From Sorex araneus (Eukaryota > Chordata > Mammalia > Eulipotyphla > Soricidae), in assembly GCF_027595985.1 (NCBI RefSeq), contig NC_073308.1:9571928-9635927 (forward strand): DNA of 64,000 nucleotides, given 5' to 3'. The notes under the pieces are model-generated. The model made no database searches. It saw only the letters and a list, made by a program, of their open reading frames with translations, and had not been told where the DNA came from. Position numbers and translations under genes: made by a program. Below, piece after piece: positions 33,227 to 44,695 of this stretch (positions are counted from its first letter, which is position 1; every line of letters starts with the position of its first letter).

Positions 33227-34268
33227 GATGCTTCACTGGGATGAGACTGATAGAGTATCTGCCTTGCTTGTGTGAAGCCCTGGGCACAAACAAGGTCCCT
33301 CAAAATATTGTAAACCATGGCACTCCTTGCTCAAAACCTTCTTGCCATCAAAAAGAGAAGTGGGACACTGTAATGAGACATTTCCTCACCAGGGACCTTG
33401 GCTGGGGGCCTGGAGCTGTTGTGAGTCCCTGGAGTTTTCACGGTCATTGCAAGACTGAGCCCTCGTGCCTCCTTGGCTGAGCATTTGCACTCCTGGACTG
33501 GGAATCAGGCCGAAAGTCCATCTCAGTCATACCTTGCCAGCAGATTTGGGGTGATCTTGTAGGCAAGGAAAGATCAGCTGGAAATGATGGAAGCTTGGGA
33601 CTGTTGGGCAACTTTCCAAATTTATTGTATTTTCCATGCCAGTGAATACTGATCTGATTTTTATTTTAATAACTGCCTGGTATTTTTTATACATTCCTTT
33701 GTAAGTGGGTTACCAGGAAATTACCTGAGCTGGTTATTAAAATGCTCTACTTTTTTCTGATATTTTATAGTTCTCTGAAGACATCCTTCTGTCAAAGTAC
33801 CCCTTTGCACAAATGTTTCTTGGGTTACACGCATGTTTTTCACAATAATACACTGTCTTATGCTTCTGTTCATGACTTGTCCTTCTTGTCCCTGTTGTCT
33901 CAGAGACGGGGTCCCTGAGGTCTGGCTGCTGCTGGCACCACAAGCTTCTGCACCTCCCGGACCTCCTGTGGGCATCACCTGCCAGGGTGCCCTGGGTGGC
34001 ACCTGGTGCTTATTTGCTGATTCATTTTCTTTTGAGTTCAGTGAAGGGGTGAATTTTCATCACAGGATACGTGGTAAGGGTTGGCTCAGAGAACCCGTAG
34101 TAGAGGGAACACCGGGGCGCCTCTGGGCTTGGCGTCAGGCGGGAGATGCCTCATTTCTGTGCTCATAAGAGAACTTGCAGGAGATCTGCTCTGGAGTTTT
34201 GGGGTGAAACCCTCCAAGTAGAGGGCTGTACGATTCAGTTGTGAAGAGTCCTGACGGGTCGAGGAAGC
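33227..34268. other. Unannotated sequence
   Basis: Apart from the possible SINE scrap at 33235-33320, no feature is recognised. Confidence 0.35.
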
Positions 34269-34372
34269 AGTTTCATTCACTCACTCCTTCATTCTTTCAC
34301 TCTTCATTCATTCATTCACTCACTCATTCTTTCACTCTTCATTCATTCACTCACTCATTCTTTCACTCTGCC
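34269..34372. repeat. (TTCA/CTCA)-type tandem repeat
   Basis: Three imperfect ~33-bp units built from 'ttcattcactcactcattc' and 'tttcactctt', itself a higher-order form of the tetramers TTCA and CTCA. Confidence 0.9.
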
Positions 34373-36448
34373 CATTCTTAGCACTGGTTTAGTCCTGGGG
34401 ATCCCTGTGTGTGTCAGGTACGCTGGGTTCCTGCCCTATTGGAGGTGACTTTCCAAGCTGTGGGATGGGCAGCAGATAAGGACGTGGTGATCCCAGGAGA
34501 TCTGGCAGCGTTCAGTACTGGGGAAGAACAAGGTAACAAAGTGTGCATGTACTGATGGAGATGGTGGGGATTTTCCACAGGGCATGATGCAGAGCCTCCC
34601 CTGACATATTGACAGTCTCCCAAGAGTTTCAAGTGAGGGAACAGTATATGCAGATGTCCTGGGGTAGCAGCCAGGCTGGGGGAAGTCAGCAAGCCCCAGG
34701 TGCGTGTTGGCTGCTCCAACATGCTTGGGCGCAAGGATAGAGTTTGACTCTTTTGTTGTTCTCTCAACACCTGAGTGGTGAGGGACCAGGTAGTGCCAAG
34801 GTCCAGCCAGGGCTCACCCTCCAGTTGCTGAGCTGTCTCCCTATCTCTGGGCCTCTGTGCTGCCATGTTCTCATTCTTGTTCAAAGTGCTGTGTCCAGCC
34901 TGTGGGTGCAGCGGCGGCTGTCGTGGTTCAGGGTCAAGGTGGTGCAGTGGAGAGTAGGGGAGAGTCTGGGTGGGGGCTGTTCAGCAGGGCAGCAGAGAGG
35001 GAGGCTGGAGAAGAGTCCCCTGTGCCCTGACCTGCAGGCCTAAGTGATGGGACCTTGGAAGCTCTCTGGCCTAGGTGTGGATTAGGTGAGACTGGGACTC
35101 AGTAGGTAAGAAGCGGGGACAGTGGAAGAAGTGTGTATAGGAGAGAACCTAGTGCCCAGGGGACACAGGCCGTGGGAAATGCTGATTGTTATTAGTTCTG
35201 CAGTGAGTGTGTTATGGGCAGTTGACATGACATTGTGTCTAGCTGCCCTTTGAAGGAGTTTTCCTGTGTGTGGCGGTGTGGGGGGGTAGTGGGGGGCAGC
35301 AGGAAGTAGCCAGTAGTGGGGAGAGGTGGGTGGACAGAGATGGAATGTCTTGCAGTCCTAATCTGGGGAGAAGAACACATGAATCTTAAACTGGAGAAGA
35401 GCAAGAGCTAGGGTGAGTTTGGGGAACTCAGTGCAGGGCTGGGCAGCTGCAGGGCTGTGCCCTCAGCTGGCAGCCTGCAGTGCTTCATGGCCTTCTCCAT
35501 GCACAGAAACTCTGCGCCCCTGGGTGTCCCAATGGATGCAGTGGGTGCCTGCACCCACCCGGGGGAGAGTGACCTTGGCTTGTGCCCTAACCTTGCCTTC
35601 CCGACTCACACCAGATATTTAGTGTGAATCATCTGGTCCCTGTGACCCACACTTGTGGCTTCCACAGCTCCTGCTCACGGGCCTCTCTGAGCATACGCGT
35701 GCACCCACTTCCCAGTCCTCGGAGGTTTCAGCTGAAGCAGTGGCTCCAGGCCTCCTTGAGCACTGGGGGTAGGGACGGTCTGCCCACTGGGTCCCTTCCC
35801 CCTCCACTGAAGTGGCTCTCTCTTGATTCCTAGTCCAGTTTAGGTGTTTGAGCGACCCCTTTCCCACTCTCCTCTGTCCATTTCAGCAAGCCCATCCCCA
35901 CTGGGGGAGGCACTCAGCCCCTCTCAGGACATCTGCAGCCTCTTTGCAGCCTCTCCCCACTTAGAACCTTTCACTTCCTGCTTTTGATGGAACTGAGAAT
36001 GAGTCAGTTAGAGCTCTCCCTCTCTCTCCCCTGTGGGTCTGCCTTCTTGGTCTCGATCTCATCCTTCTGCCCCCTTCAGTAGCTGGAGGGTAAGACTGTG
36101 AATCATCACAGTCACCAGTGAGGAATCAAGGTCATCAGAGAGAGATGCGGCCTGCTCGGGGCTATTGCAGGGCGGGGCCTGGGTCAGCCTCCCGACGGCA
36201 GGGCTCAGTCTTTATCGATTCGCTGTCATGCATTCCTACAGTGCTGTGTCAGTGGACACTGGGAAGCCGAGTGCTCTGTGGACGATGAGAGTCTGAGTAG
36301 AGTTCAGAGACACGGTTTGCGGCAGGGGCCTGTGGGTCTTCATCTGCCCTTGGTGGGGTGACTGCTTTGGTTTTGGGCTCTGCTTGAGAAACCCCAGTCC
36401 AGAGTGTACTGGAACTGGGAAAACTTAAAACAAAACAAAACAAAGAAA
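34373..36448. other. Unannotated, fairly GC-rich sequence
   Basis: About 2 kb without a recognised transposon. Open frames (34414-34884 minus, 35413-35867 both strands) have no domain I recognise. Confidence 0.4.
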
Positions 36449-36642
36449 GGGGGCCAGAGAGATAGTACAGAGGGTGGGACACTTGTCTTACATGTAGTGG
36501 GACTGGATTCAATCCCAGGCACTCCACATAGTTCTCTAAATCCTGCTAGGAGCGATTCCTTGGTGCAGAGTCAGGAGTAATCTCTGAGTACCACAGGGTG
36601 TGGCCCCAAAACAAAACCAAGTAAAACCAAAATAAAAATTAA
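36449..36642 (+). mobile_element. tRNA-derived SINE, type A
   Basis: 'ggggccagagagatagtaca', 'gactggattcaatcccaggc', 'gcagagtcaggagtaatctc' and 'gggtgtggccccaaaac' followed by a mixed A-rich tail. Confidence 0.88.
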
Positions 36643-36855
36643 AAGAGAAAGAAGAGGATTTTCAAAACTGTTATAGATATATTCACACGTACTTAAGTTT
36701 TAAGTTATGGTTAAGTTGATTGAATTGGGCATGAACTCCACATTGCTTTTTTTTTCCCAGAATGTTAATTTTATTTTATCATTTTATGTCAGATGATTTG
36801 TTTTGTATTGCTTGTTATGGATAGAATATAATGTCCAGGAAATTCTGTGTCATTC

Positions 36856-37236
36856 TCTTCCAGGAACTTTAGTTCATAGTCTCTGGGTCTTGGCCACTGA
36901 TGAGATTACATGGCGCTAGGGGCAGTTTGTGGGCGTGACTGCCAAGCTTCTGGAAAACTGGGGATCTGGGGTGAGGTGGCCCAGTCCCCATCCAAGCAGG
37001 CTTGGAGATCTCAGTCATGGGTTTCCGCATACCTGGGTTTTCCTGCCGGTCTGCTTTCTGGTGAGGTTCATTCCCTCTTGGGTGAGGCTCGTTCCCTCTT
37101 GGGTGAGGCTCATACGTGAGAGTGGCCTTGGGCATGGCAGCGGTTAGGTTCTTGAGGTTTTTGGCTGCCAGGGTTCTGCTTGGGGCAGGGAGGGAAACTC
37201 AGCCCGTCCCCCTCCAAAGTCCCTGGTGAAGACAGC
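36856..37236 (-). mobile_element. Composite repeat, partial third copy (first half only)
   Basis: It shares 'agtctctgggtcttggccac', 'tgagattacatggcgctagg', 'cccagtccccatccaagcag' and 'ggcatggcagcggttaggtt' with 25300-25650. It lacks the type-B-SINE-like half. An internal duplication of 'ccctcttgggtgaggctcgt' is visible near 37070-37105. Confidence 0.8.
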
Positions 37237-37257
37237 CTGGCACGGGGTCAGAATATT

Positions 37258-37450
37258 CTGCACACTCTCTTCCAGGAGCTTTAGTTTAGTCAAGACCCAG
37301 GAGTACCCTGGTCTTGACCATCGATGAGATTACATGGCAGCGGGGGCAGTTCTTGGGTGTGACTGCCCAGCTACTAGAAAACTGGGGACTTGGGGGGAGG
37401 AGGCCCAGTCCGGTTCCAAGTGGACCTGGAGCTCTCGGTCACCTCCATGC
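37258..37450 (-). mobile_element. Composite repeat, partial fourth copy, adjacent to the third
   Basis: Another first-half fragment in the same orientation: 'ctcttccaggagctttagtt', 'atgagattacatggcagcgg', 'gcccagctactagaaaactg'. Together with 36856-37236 it forms a direct pair spaced by ~20 bases. It contains a small palindrome 'tcaagacccaggagtaccct' / 'ggtcttgacc' near 37289-37319. Confidence 0.75.
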
Positions 37451-37734
37451 CAGGCCATAATTGCATCTTTTGATCTCTTTCAAGATTTATGGGTCTCTGA
37501 AATAAGGCCAATAAATGAGCTTATATAGCTGAGCTGGAGGAATTTGTAGGTGTGTGTCCCACATCCCTAACTTTAGGCCATTTAATTTCTTGGTAAACTT
37601 GGCCCCAAGTTGTTGGGGCACAGCAGCAATATTTGGGTATCTGGAAGTCTAAAGGCACCATCAGTCTGCTGATGGGCTTGCCCTGCAGGTACAGGTTGGT
37701 GGAACCATACCCTCTTAATTTTATTATTATTTAA

Positions 37735-37905
37735 AACTTTTATTTTTACTCTACATTTAATGATGCTCAGGGCTTATTCCTGGCTCTGGGCTCAAAGATC
37801 ACTTCTGATGGGGGTTGAGGGACCATTCTGGATGTTGGGGATAGAACCTGGGTCTGCCATGTGCTAGGCAAGTGCCCCACCCACTGTACTATCACTCTGG
37901 CTCCA
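37735..37905 (-). mobile_element. tRNA-derived SINE, type A
   Basis: 'gatgctcagggcttattcct', 'ggggatagaacctgggtctg', 'gctaggcaagtgccccaccc' and 'actgtactatcactctggct' give a complete reverse copy. Confidence 0.85.
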
Positions 37906-37945
37906 TTAATCTGAATTAAAAAAAATGTTATTTGGGGACACTTCT

Positions 37946-38071
37946 TGGAGCACCACCCCCAACGCTAGACCAGAGCGGCCAGATGGGCAGAGGGATGCAG
38001 AGGCCCCAGCACTGCACACGCAGAGCTTCCCATGTGCAGCTTTATTGGAAACACTCCACCACAGATCCATG
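37946..38071. repeat. 126-bp perfect inverted repeat, left arm
   Basis: This arm is identical at all 126 bases to the reverse complement of 38592-38717. It sits inside a decayed reverse-oriented SINE. The direct repeat GGGGACACTTC flanks it at 37934-37944 and 38074-38084, which looks like an 11-bp TSD. That makes this arm the likely inserted copy and the other arm the likely source (inference). Confidence 0.95.
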
Positions 38072-38226
38072 ATGGGGACACTTCGTGATGTTGTGGGTCC
38101 AGTGATACCCAGGGGCTATGAGAGCTACAGCTGGTGTGTGGGAGGGAGACGTGTGGTGCAGGAAGCAAGTGTGGGATCGCCTACATACATGGCTTATGCT
38201 CTACCATTTGATCCACATCCCTGGCC
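38072..38226 (-). mobile_element. Degraded SINE split by the left arm of the inverted repeat
   Basis: 'gttgtgggtccagtgatacc', 'gtgtgggatcgcctacatac' and 'gatccacatccctggccc' are the decayed reverse SINE body and 5' end. Its A-tail side would be at about 37915-37944, across the inserted arm. Confidence 0.5.
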
Positions 38227-38591
38227 CTCAGCCTGAAGTTTGAAAATTTTGAAAGTAACAGGACTGACCTTCTGGGAAGTGTGGGGCAGACTTGGCCTGT
38301 TGCGATTTCCCCATTCTGACAGCACTGGTTCTGGCAGCTGGAGTGGGTCAGTGTCTCCAGTGGGGCGGAGCCTGAGAACACAGTCTGGTGCTGGCGCAGC
38401 ACATCCAGCTGCACATCCAGCGTGGGGCGAGGCACCCAGAGAGGCTCTGCGCGTGGTAGAATGACAAGTTCTCAGACTGCACGAAAGACTGTGGGACTGT
38501 TGTAGAGGTGCAGGCACGTGCCGGCCTCTCAGTGTCAGAGGCTGGCTTTAGAGGGTCCCAGTGATTTTTCTCTCCTTGTTCACAGACTGAC
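38227..38591. other. Spacer between inverted-repeat arms
   Basis: No gene is recognised. The sequence just before the right arm ('tttttctctccttgttcacag') looks like a 3' splice site, followed by an ATG in good context at 38593. No known protein is recognised downstream. Confidence 0.4.
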
Positions 38592-38717
38592 CATGGATCT
38601 GTGGTGGAGTGTTTCCAATAAAGCTGCACATGGGAAGCTCTGCGTGTGCAGTGCTGGGGCCTCTGCATCCCTCTGCCCATCTGGCCGCTCTGGTCTAGCG
38701 TTGGGGGTGGTGCTCCA
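38592..38717. repeat. 126-bp perfect inverted repeat, right arm
   Basis: Exact reverse complement of 37946-38071. It has no flanking direct repeat and is embedded in otherwise unrecognised sequence, so it is the likely original. It carries AATAAA within 'ccaataaagctg', but no A-tail follows in either copy. Confidence 0.95.
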
Positions 38718-41086
38718 GGATGGGCTGAGAGCAGTGTGCCTGTCCCCATGTCCTCACCCTCCAGCCTTCTGAGCGTGTAGCAGAGAGGCTTGTGGGGACT
38801 CTGGAGGAGGGCTGCATTCCCTGGTGTGTCCGACTGGGGCAAAGGCTGGGGACTCTGCAGGTGGGGACGCGAGTGCCGTGCTGGGATCTGAGAGGCTCCG
38901 TCCAGTTCCAGGTGTGGTTCAGTGTCACATGTTCTGGTCAGAGCGGAAGGTGAGGACTGGGGTTCAGTCTGAAGCCTTAGAAGATGCCCTTTGGTGACAG
39001 ACGGCGGCTGGCAGTGTCGCTGTCTTCCTATCTGTTCTTGCTTTCAGTCCTAAAGTCCACTTGAGGACAGATCGGGGAGGATGTATCTGGTCCCGTGAAC
39101 TCCAGGGGTGCTGGGTCCTGTGTTCTGGTGCTTGGGGACCGGCCTCTGCCCTAACACCCAGACCAGGGGAAACACTGCCACTCGCAGGAGACCAGCTCTG
39201 CCATGGTGCAGAGTCCAGAGCTTACTGACCTCTGCAGTGGCACGGGTAAGTGGTGCCCATCACGTGTGGGCCAGTGCCGGCACTGGTTAGACAGTTCATG
39301 CCACTGACCAAGCCCTAACGCAGTGTCCTGTGTTCTGTACCCTGGGAAGCTGTGCTGTATTCTAGGTCTTGTGGCTTTCTGGGTGTAGGAGGTGTCCTGG
39401 GACCAGCCTTGGCCAGTCCAAAGTTGGTGAAGCTGGAAAAACACAAATTGGAGATCAGTTTTATAAAAGTTTTCCTTTGGACCAGCAGTCCAAAGCTGGT
39501 GAAGAAATGCTTGGTGGTGGGGCGCGGGTGGTGGTGGCTGGGAGGGGGCAAGGCAGGGTGGGAGCACAGCACCACTCCCACAGTGAGACAAAGGCTGTGA
39601 GCTTGTGTCCGCTCCCTGCTTTCTAGCTGACAAGGATGGCTGCAGCTGCTGTCTGCTACTCTGGAGTACAGGGTGTGGCTCTGCCCCTGCTCGGACCCAG
39701 CGGTGCTTGGGAGCAGGGAGAGGTGCTGGCAGGGATGGGGGTGGGAGCAGAGAGCCCAGGCAGGTGTCTGCATGTGTCCCTCCCCCCGGGTCATCCCACT
39801 GAGGAGAGATGTGGTTTCTGTGGACTAGTCTCACTCTGCTGTCTGTCCTACTCCTATCTGGAAGTGTTAGATTGTGTGGGCCTGGGGTCCACACTGACCC
39901 CGATAGAGCTTGTGTGAGTGTCTTAGACAGGAACATCTCATGGCAGCGACAATGGCCTGGAGGGTGGAGTGTGATCTTGGTGCCATTTGGCCAGGAGCCA
40001 GGACAGAGCCCATCCAGCCCATGGGCCAGGAGCTTAGTTTGCAGGATGGTAGCACCTTCTGTCTGAGAAACAGAAGCTTCTCTCGTGGCCCTCCTCTGGC
40101 CTTTCACTCAGACCTTTTCTGTTGCTCATCTCTGAGTGTTGGAAGAAAAATGTTGATGTTTCGAGCAGGAAAATGGGAAAAGCACAAATTGGAGGTCAAG
40201 TTTGTAAAAGTATGTTTTTGTAAAGAAAGCACTTTTCTCTGTACTTTTTGAAGTGAGGGAGGGCCAAAGAAATAAAGAGGAGACTGAAGGGGAAGTGGGA
40301 AAAATAATTATTTTCTCAGCATCAGCAAAAATTCTGCTAGGAAGATCAGAGCACGGTCTGTGTGTGTGTGAACAAGATCTGTGTGTGTGCCTGATGCTGG
40401 GAGTGAAATCCAGGACCTCCGGCTTCACTGCCGGTTCCTCAGGGTGACAGTGGTGGCATGAGGCCTCAGCTGGTGTGGCCTCCCAGGTCTCTCCACTCTG
40501 AAGTGGACTGCCTTGACTCTGGACGTTGAATGCATTGGATTGCACTGGCTGGTCAAGACAAGCTCTGCTTGAATCTGGGGAGAAGTACGCACTGGCAGGT
40601 TCTTGTCGTGAGGCCATTTCTGAGGAGAGAGTTGGAGTTGTTCTTGCTGCAGTGATCACCGGCTTCCCCAGATTGCCGACCTCCAGCTCTCTCTGCCAGC
40701 ACTGGTGTCTCTTCCTCCCTGTCGTCCTCTTGCTGCATTGCCGAGAGCAGGCCTTGGCACCTGGACCTTCAGGACTTCCTCTGGGGATGGAGTCAGGAAA
40801 TGCCAAAATGTGGCGAGTGTTGTGTGAGCCCTTTGAGTTCTGCAGGCCTGCCCTGGACTCAGTCAGCAGGGAAGGGAGGAGAGTCTAGAGGGGGATTTGC
40901 CCAAAGTCTCTGCTTGAGCAAGGCCCAGGTTGGAGACCAGCCCCAGCCTGAGAACCAGTACCTGGGCCCAGAGTCCAGAGTGACTGGACAAAGGGGTTAG
41001 TCAGGTTTAGAGATTTCTGAAGATGCTGATGACAAGAACATTTTTAACAGGAAAATATTTTTCATTATCTGAGACAAAATACTGTT
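38718..41086. other. Unannotated, moderately GC-rich sequence with a short dispersed repeat
   Basis: A ~35-base segment recurs in diverged form: 'aaaaacacaaattggagatc' near 39438 and 'aaaagcacaaattggaggtc' near 40179. Inside the first region 'agtccaaag(t/c)tggtgaag' is itself repeated (about 39416 and 39487). Large open frames on the minus strand (39151-40107, 40126-40806) cross these but show no domain I recognise. Confidence 0.4.
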
Positions 41087-41097
41087 AAAAGTGCTTT

Positions 41098-41190
41098 TAC
41101 TGGTTAAGGGATGGGTGTTTGATCACTGGATGACTGAGACTTAATACTGAAAGCTTTGTAACTGTTCTCACGGTGATTCAATAAAAAAGA
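41098..41190 (+). mobile_element. 93-bp L1 3' end insertion with TSD
   Basis: Only the final segment of an L1 3' UTR is present, with AATAAA and an A-rich tail. AAAAGTGCTTT at 41087-41097 and 41191-41201 is the TSD. An extremely 5'-truncated retrotransposition event. Confidence 0.9.
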
Positions 41191-41654
41191 AAAAGTGCTT
41201 TGGGTGACTTGGGTGCTCGCTGGCTTTTGTTCCCAGAGCCACTGACAAATTTGACCATCCTGCAGTGGTCTTTCTGCCTGTTGAGTGGGGGTGGGGGACA
41301 GGAGTCATCTGCTTGACTCCACCACAAGAGTGGGGCTGAGGGGCTGAGATTGCCCTGAGGAGCCCTGGAGACATTGCTGGACGCATGGGTTTGGATTCCG
41401 TGGCATTCACTGTGGCCAGGCAATCCCTGGGGATGACTGAGTGGCGGATCTCCACAGAAACCAGGAGCAGAGCTGTGCCCTCACCGAGGGGGTCCCTGTG
41501 AGGTCGAGGAGACTCCCTGGCCGGTGAATTCACAGTAGGGGTTTCCCCTTTCCTGGGGCGTGAGAGGCTGCTGAGAACTGTTTAGGGGGCCTGTGGGTCA
41601 GTCTTGGCCAGCGGTTTAGATGTCTCAATAGTAAGGTCTGAAAATGCTTCTGAG

Positions 41655-41815
41655 TCCTGCAGTCTGGGGGACCACTTGGGACATCCTGGTGGTGCTTGGG
41701 GCCATAAGGGCTACACTTGGCTGTGCTTGGGGGGGTGTCATGCAGTACCAGGGACCAACCCGGTGTTCTGTGTATACAGAACATGTGCCCCTGAGTTTTG
41801 CTCTCCCCTGGCCCC
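41655..41815 (-). mobile_element. Degraded tRNA-derived SINE
   Basis: 'ctgggggaccacttgggaca', 'ctggtggtgcttggggccat' and 'accagggaccaacccggtgt' resemble reverse SINE body and head, with rearrangement. Confidence 0.45.
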
Positions 41816-43226
41816 TCTTTCTTCTTTTGTCATAAATAAGAGGAGGTGCTTTGAGTCTCCAGAAAGGTGGGTTAGCGCTGTCCCCAGCAAGTTCTCATAT
41901 GGAGGCCATAGCTGCTATGTCTCTCATAGTCCCTATTCCCCCAGCCGACTTTCATTGTGTTCACTTGTTTATTGGTGGCAGTAAGATTCATGGGACCATC
42001 CACTGACCATTCAATGGGCTAAGCCAATATTATCATGATTTATCCTATGTTCAAGTTTTCCTAGGATTTTCCAAGGGCAGCCTCTTTGGGTCAGCTCCAG
42101 CATCATAAGACAAGGTCATTGGTTGTTTGGGCATACCCTTATTTTCTAGCTCCCCTCAAAAAAAAGATACTGCAGCAAGCTTCTTTCACTCTCTCCTGAA
42201 GTTGGCCTGTCTCTGAGGGATCCTGAACTGAGCCAGCTTTCAGGGCTGAGAGCTGGGTGCTGGATGAGACCACAGCTGGGGGAGTGCTTGTGATGAGAAT
42301 GTGTAGACACGTACATCTATTTCCAGTTGCTCCTAAGTCCCATTTGTGGGGAACCATGGATGATACCAACATCTTGGATTTATCCTCTCAACATGGCATT
42401 CATCATCGTTTCTGTCCTTCCGTGTTAGGGACTCCTTCTCTGATCTGGAGAGGTGGCTCCTATAATGTTATTCTAGATGCTCCCCGGGTCCTTCCCACTG
42501 TAGTGACTAGTCTCCTTCACGTGTAACACGAGGCCATCAACCAGCATTTTTGTCCTGATTCCACGTCCACACCACAGATTGTCTTACTGGGCTTCCAGAG
42601 GGACTCAGGGGCCCATGTTTTCAAGATGCAGAGTTTTCTCACCACTGGAGGTTCCCACTCCTGTGGGGGTCAAACCCTGTCTTGCCATGAGAATCTCCTT
42701 CCCCTCAACTTCCCAGGATCATTCCCCCTGTATTTCAGGACATGGCCCTCACCTAACTGCCTCCCCTGTAACAATGACACACTTTGTCCTTCACTGAAGC
42801 AACTTGCACCGTGCACCTTGCTTCGGGCTTGTAGCTATATTCCTATCTTAGAAGCGTCTACCTCTATTCCAGGTTACAGCCTGTCACCTTCATTCTCTGG
42901 CATTCCCTTGAAGTGCCCTATGTGAATATTTCCACTGTCAGGAATAAAGTTTCTCACTTAACTCCTTGTCGCGCCGGTACATAGACATTTGTCACTATTT
43001 CTGCAGAGCTGAGTGAGCATCAGAACCATGCATCAGGGGAGCAGCTTCTTGCGGCAGAGCTCTAAGGCCCTCCAATTCCCCTGAGGCCCTTGGGCCTGGC
43101 TGTTAAAGCAGGCAGCACCGTGTTGCACATGTGCATAGTTCAGTGTTAGGGTCTGCCCCAGCCTAGGGACATGGCCTCCAGACTGGTCCTAGAACTTTGC
43201 CTACCAGTCTGAACTCTGGTGCCCTT
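41816..43226. other. Unannotated sequence
   Basis: An AATAAA at 42943-42948 followed by 'gtttctcacttaactccttg' has the look of an LTR or terminal-exon polyadenylation site, but no TG...CA ends or TSD could be placed. No domain-bearing frame is seen. Confidence 0.35.
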
Positions 43227-43242
43227 CAAATCCATCCTCTAG

Positions 43243-43963
43243 ATGCAAAAAAGCACAGAAATGACATCTGTACCTATATATTCATTGCAGCACTGTTCAC
43301 AATGGCCAAAATCTGGAAGCAACTTGAGTGCCCTAAAACAGATGACTGCTTAAAGAAACTTTGGTACATCTATACAATGGAATACTATGCAGCTGTTAGG
43401 AGAGATGAAGTCATGAAATTTGCTTATAAATGGATAGACATGGAGAGTATCATGCTAAGTGAAGTGAGTCAGAAAGAGAGGGGCAAACATAGAAGGACTG
43501 CACTCATTTGTTGAGTATAGAATAACATCACATGAGGCTGTCACTCAAAGACAGTAAATACAAAGGCCAGGAGGATTGCCCCATAGCTGGAAGACTCCTT
43601 CATGAGTGGAGGGGAGAAGGCAGATGGAATAGAGAAGGGATCACTAAGAAAATGATGGCTGGAGGAACCAGTTGGGATGGGAGATGTGTGCCGAAAGTAG
43701 ATAATGGACCAAACATGATGACCTCTCAGTGTCTGTGTTGCAAGCCATAATGCCCAAAAGTAGAGAGAGAGTATGGGGAATATTGTCTGCCTTGGGGGAA
43801 GGGGGAGGGTGGGAAAGGGGGGATATTGGTGGTGGGGAAAGTGCACTGGTGGATGGATGGGTGTTTGATCATTGTGAGATTGTAACCCAAGCATGAAAGC
43901 TTGTAACTATCTCACGGGGATTCAATAAAATTAAAAAACAAACAAACAAACAAACAAAAAAAC
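43243..43963 (+). mobile_element. 5'-truncated L1 with ORF2 tail, 3' UTR, polyadenylation signal and TSD
   Basis: The plus-strand frame carries the last ~88 codons of ORF2 open to its natural stop at 43514, including WYIYTMEYYAAVRRDEV and 'MESIMLSEVSQKER'. A ~400-base 3' UTR follows, then AATAAA at 43924-43929 and a (CAAA)n-containing tail. The TSD CAAATCCATCCTYTAG at 43227-43242 and 43964-43979 has one C/T difference. This is a comparatively young insertion, but it lacks endonuclease and reverse-transcriptase domains and is inert. Confidence 0.96.
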
Positions 43964-43979
43964 CAAATCCATCCTTTAG

Positions 43980-44509
43980 TCTTGGGCACCCCCCGCAGCC
44001 AGAGGTCAGTGAGGAGCAGGAGGTTTGCTGCCTGATGAGGTACAGGTCAGGCCGACGATGCAGTTGGGGGGCAAGTCCAGCAAGGGGGACTTCCTGCACT
44101 GAAGCACTTACTTGACTCTTTTCTGCCCTAACTTCTGGATTCTTCAGGTCCTGCACTCGCACTCATGCTGTAGCTTGGTTCTGAGAGGGTCAGAGTGACT
44201 GTAACATTGACGACCTGGCTCTAGAGGAGAGTGTTTTCTTGTCCATCTTAGCACGTGTCGATGCTCCGGGGGTTAAGGCTTTGCATGGAGTGGTGAGCGC
44301 ACTACAGAGCCAGTTCCATGCTCATGAGGTTGCTCCTGGTGTGGGGTGATGACAGACTGGAAGTGTCTTCAGCCGAGTCCAGAAGGGCTGCAGTGTGGGA
44401 GGCATCTTCAGTTTTGTGGAGAAGCCCTTGGTGAGGTCCTGTGCAATGGCCAGAGGACACACATGGTGTGTGAACTGTAAGCAGGGCAGTCTGGAAAAGT
44501 GAGTTTTCT
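43980..44509. other. Unannotated sequence
   Basis: No feature is recognised between the L1 and the next SINE. Confidence 0.4.
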
Positions 44510-44695
44510 TTTTTCATTTTTTTCTTTGTGTGTGTGTGCGGAGCACCCTGTGATGCTCCGGGGTTAATCCTGGTTTTGAGATCAGGAAGTACTGATGGTG
44601 GTGCTCAGACAACCATTTGGGGTGCCAGGGATCAAATCCAGATTGGCTGCGTGCAAGGCAAGCACTTCACCGACTCTTTCTCCATTGCCTGGAAA
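44510..44695 (-). mobile_element. tRNA-derived SINE, type A
   Basis: 'atgctccggggttaatcctg', 'gatggtggtgctcagacaac', 'gatcaaatccagattggctg' and 'gcgtgcaaggcaagcacttc' are in reverse order. The tail side contains a short (TG)n. Confidence 0.8.

Noticed and set aside
38593-38772. ATG in strong context after a splice-acceptor-like tract, giving a 60-codon frame
   Set aside because: No domain or donor supports it, and most of the frame is the inverted-repeat arm.
39151-40107. 318-codon minus-strand open frame
   Set aside because: It has no recognised domain, and competing frames on both strands cover the same bases. Moderately GC-rich DNA easily gives such frames. Kept only as unannotated sequence.
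42900-43000. AATAAA-containing segment as a third LTR end
   Set aside because: No TG...CA termini, partner sequence or target duplication could be found.
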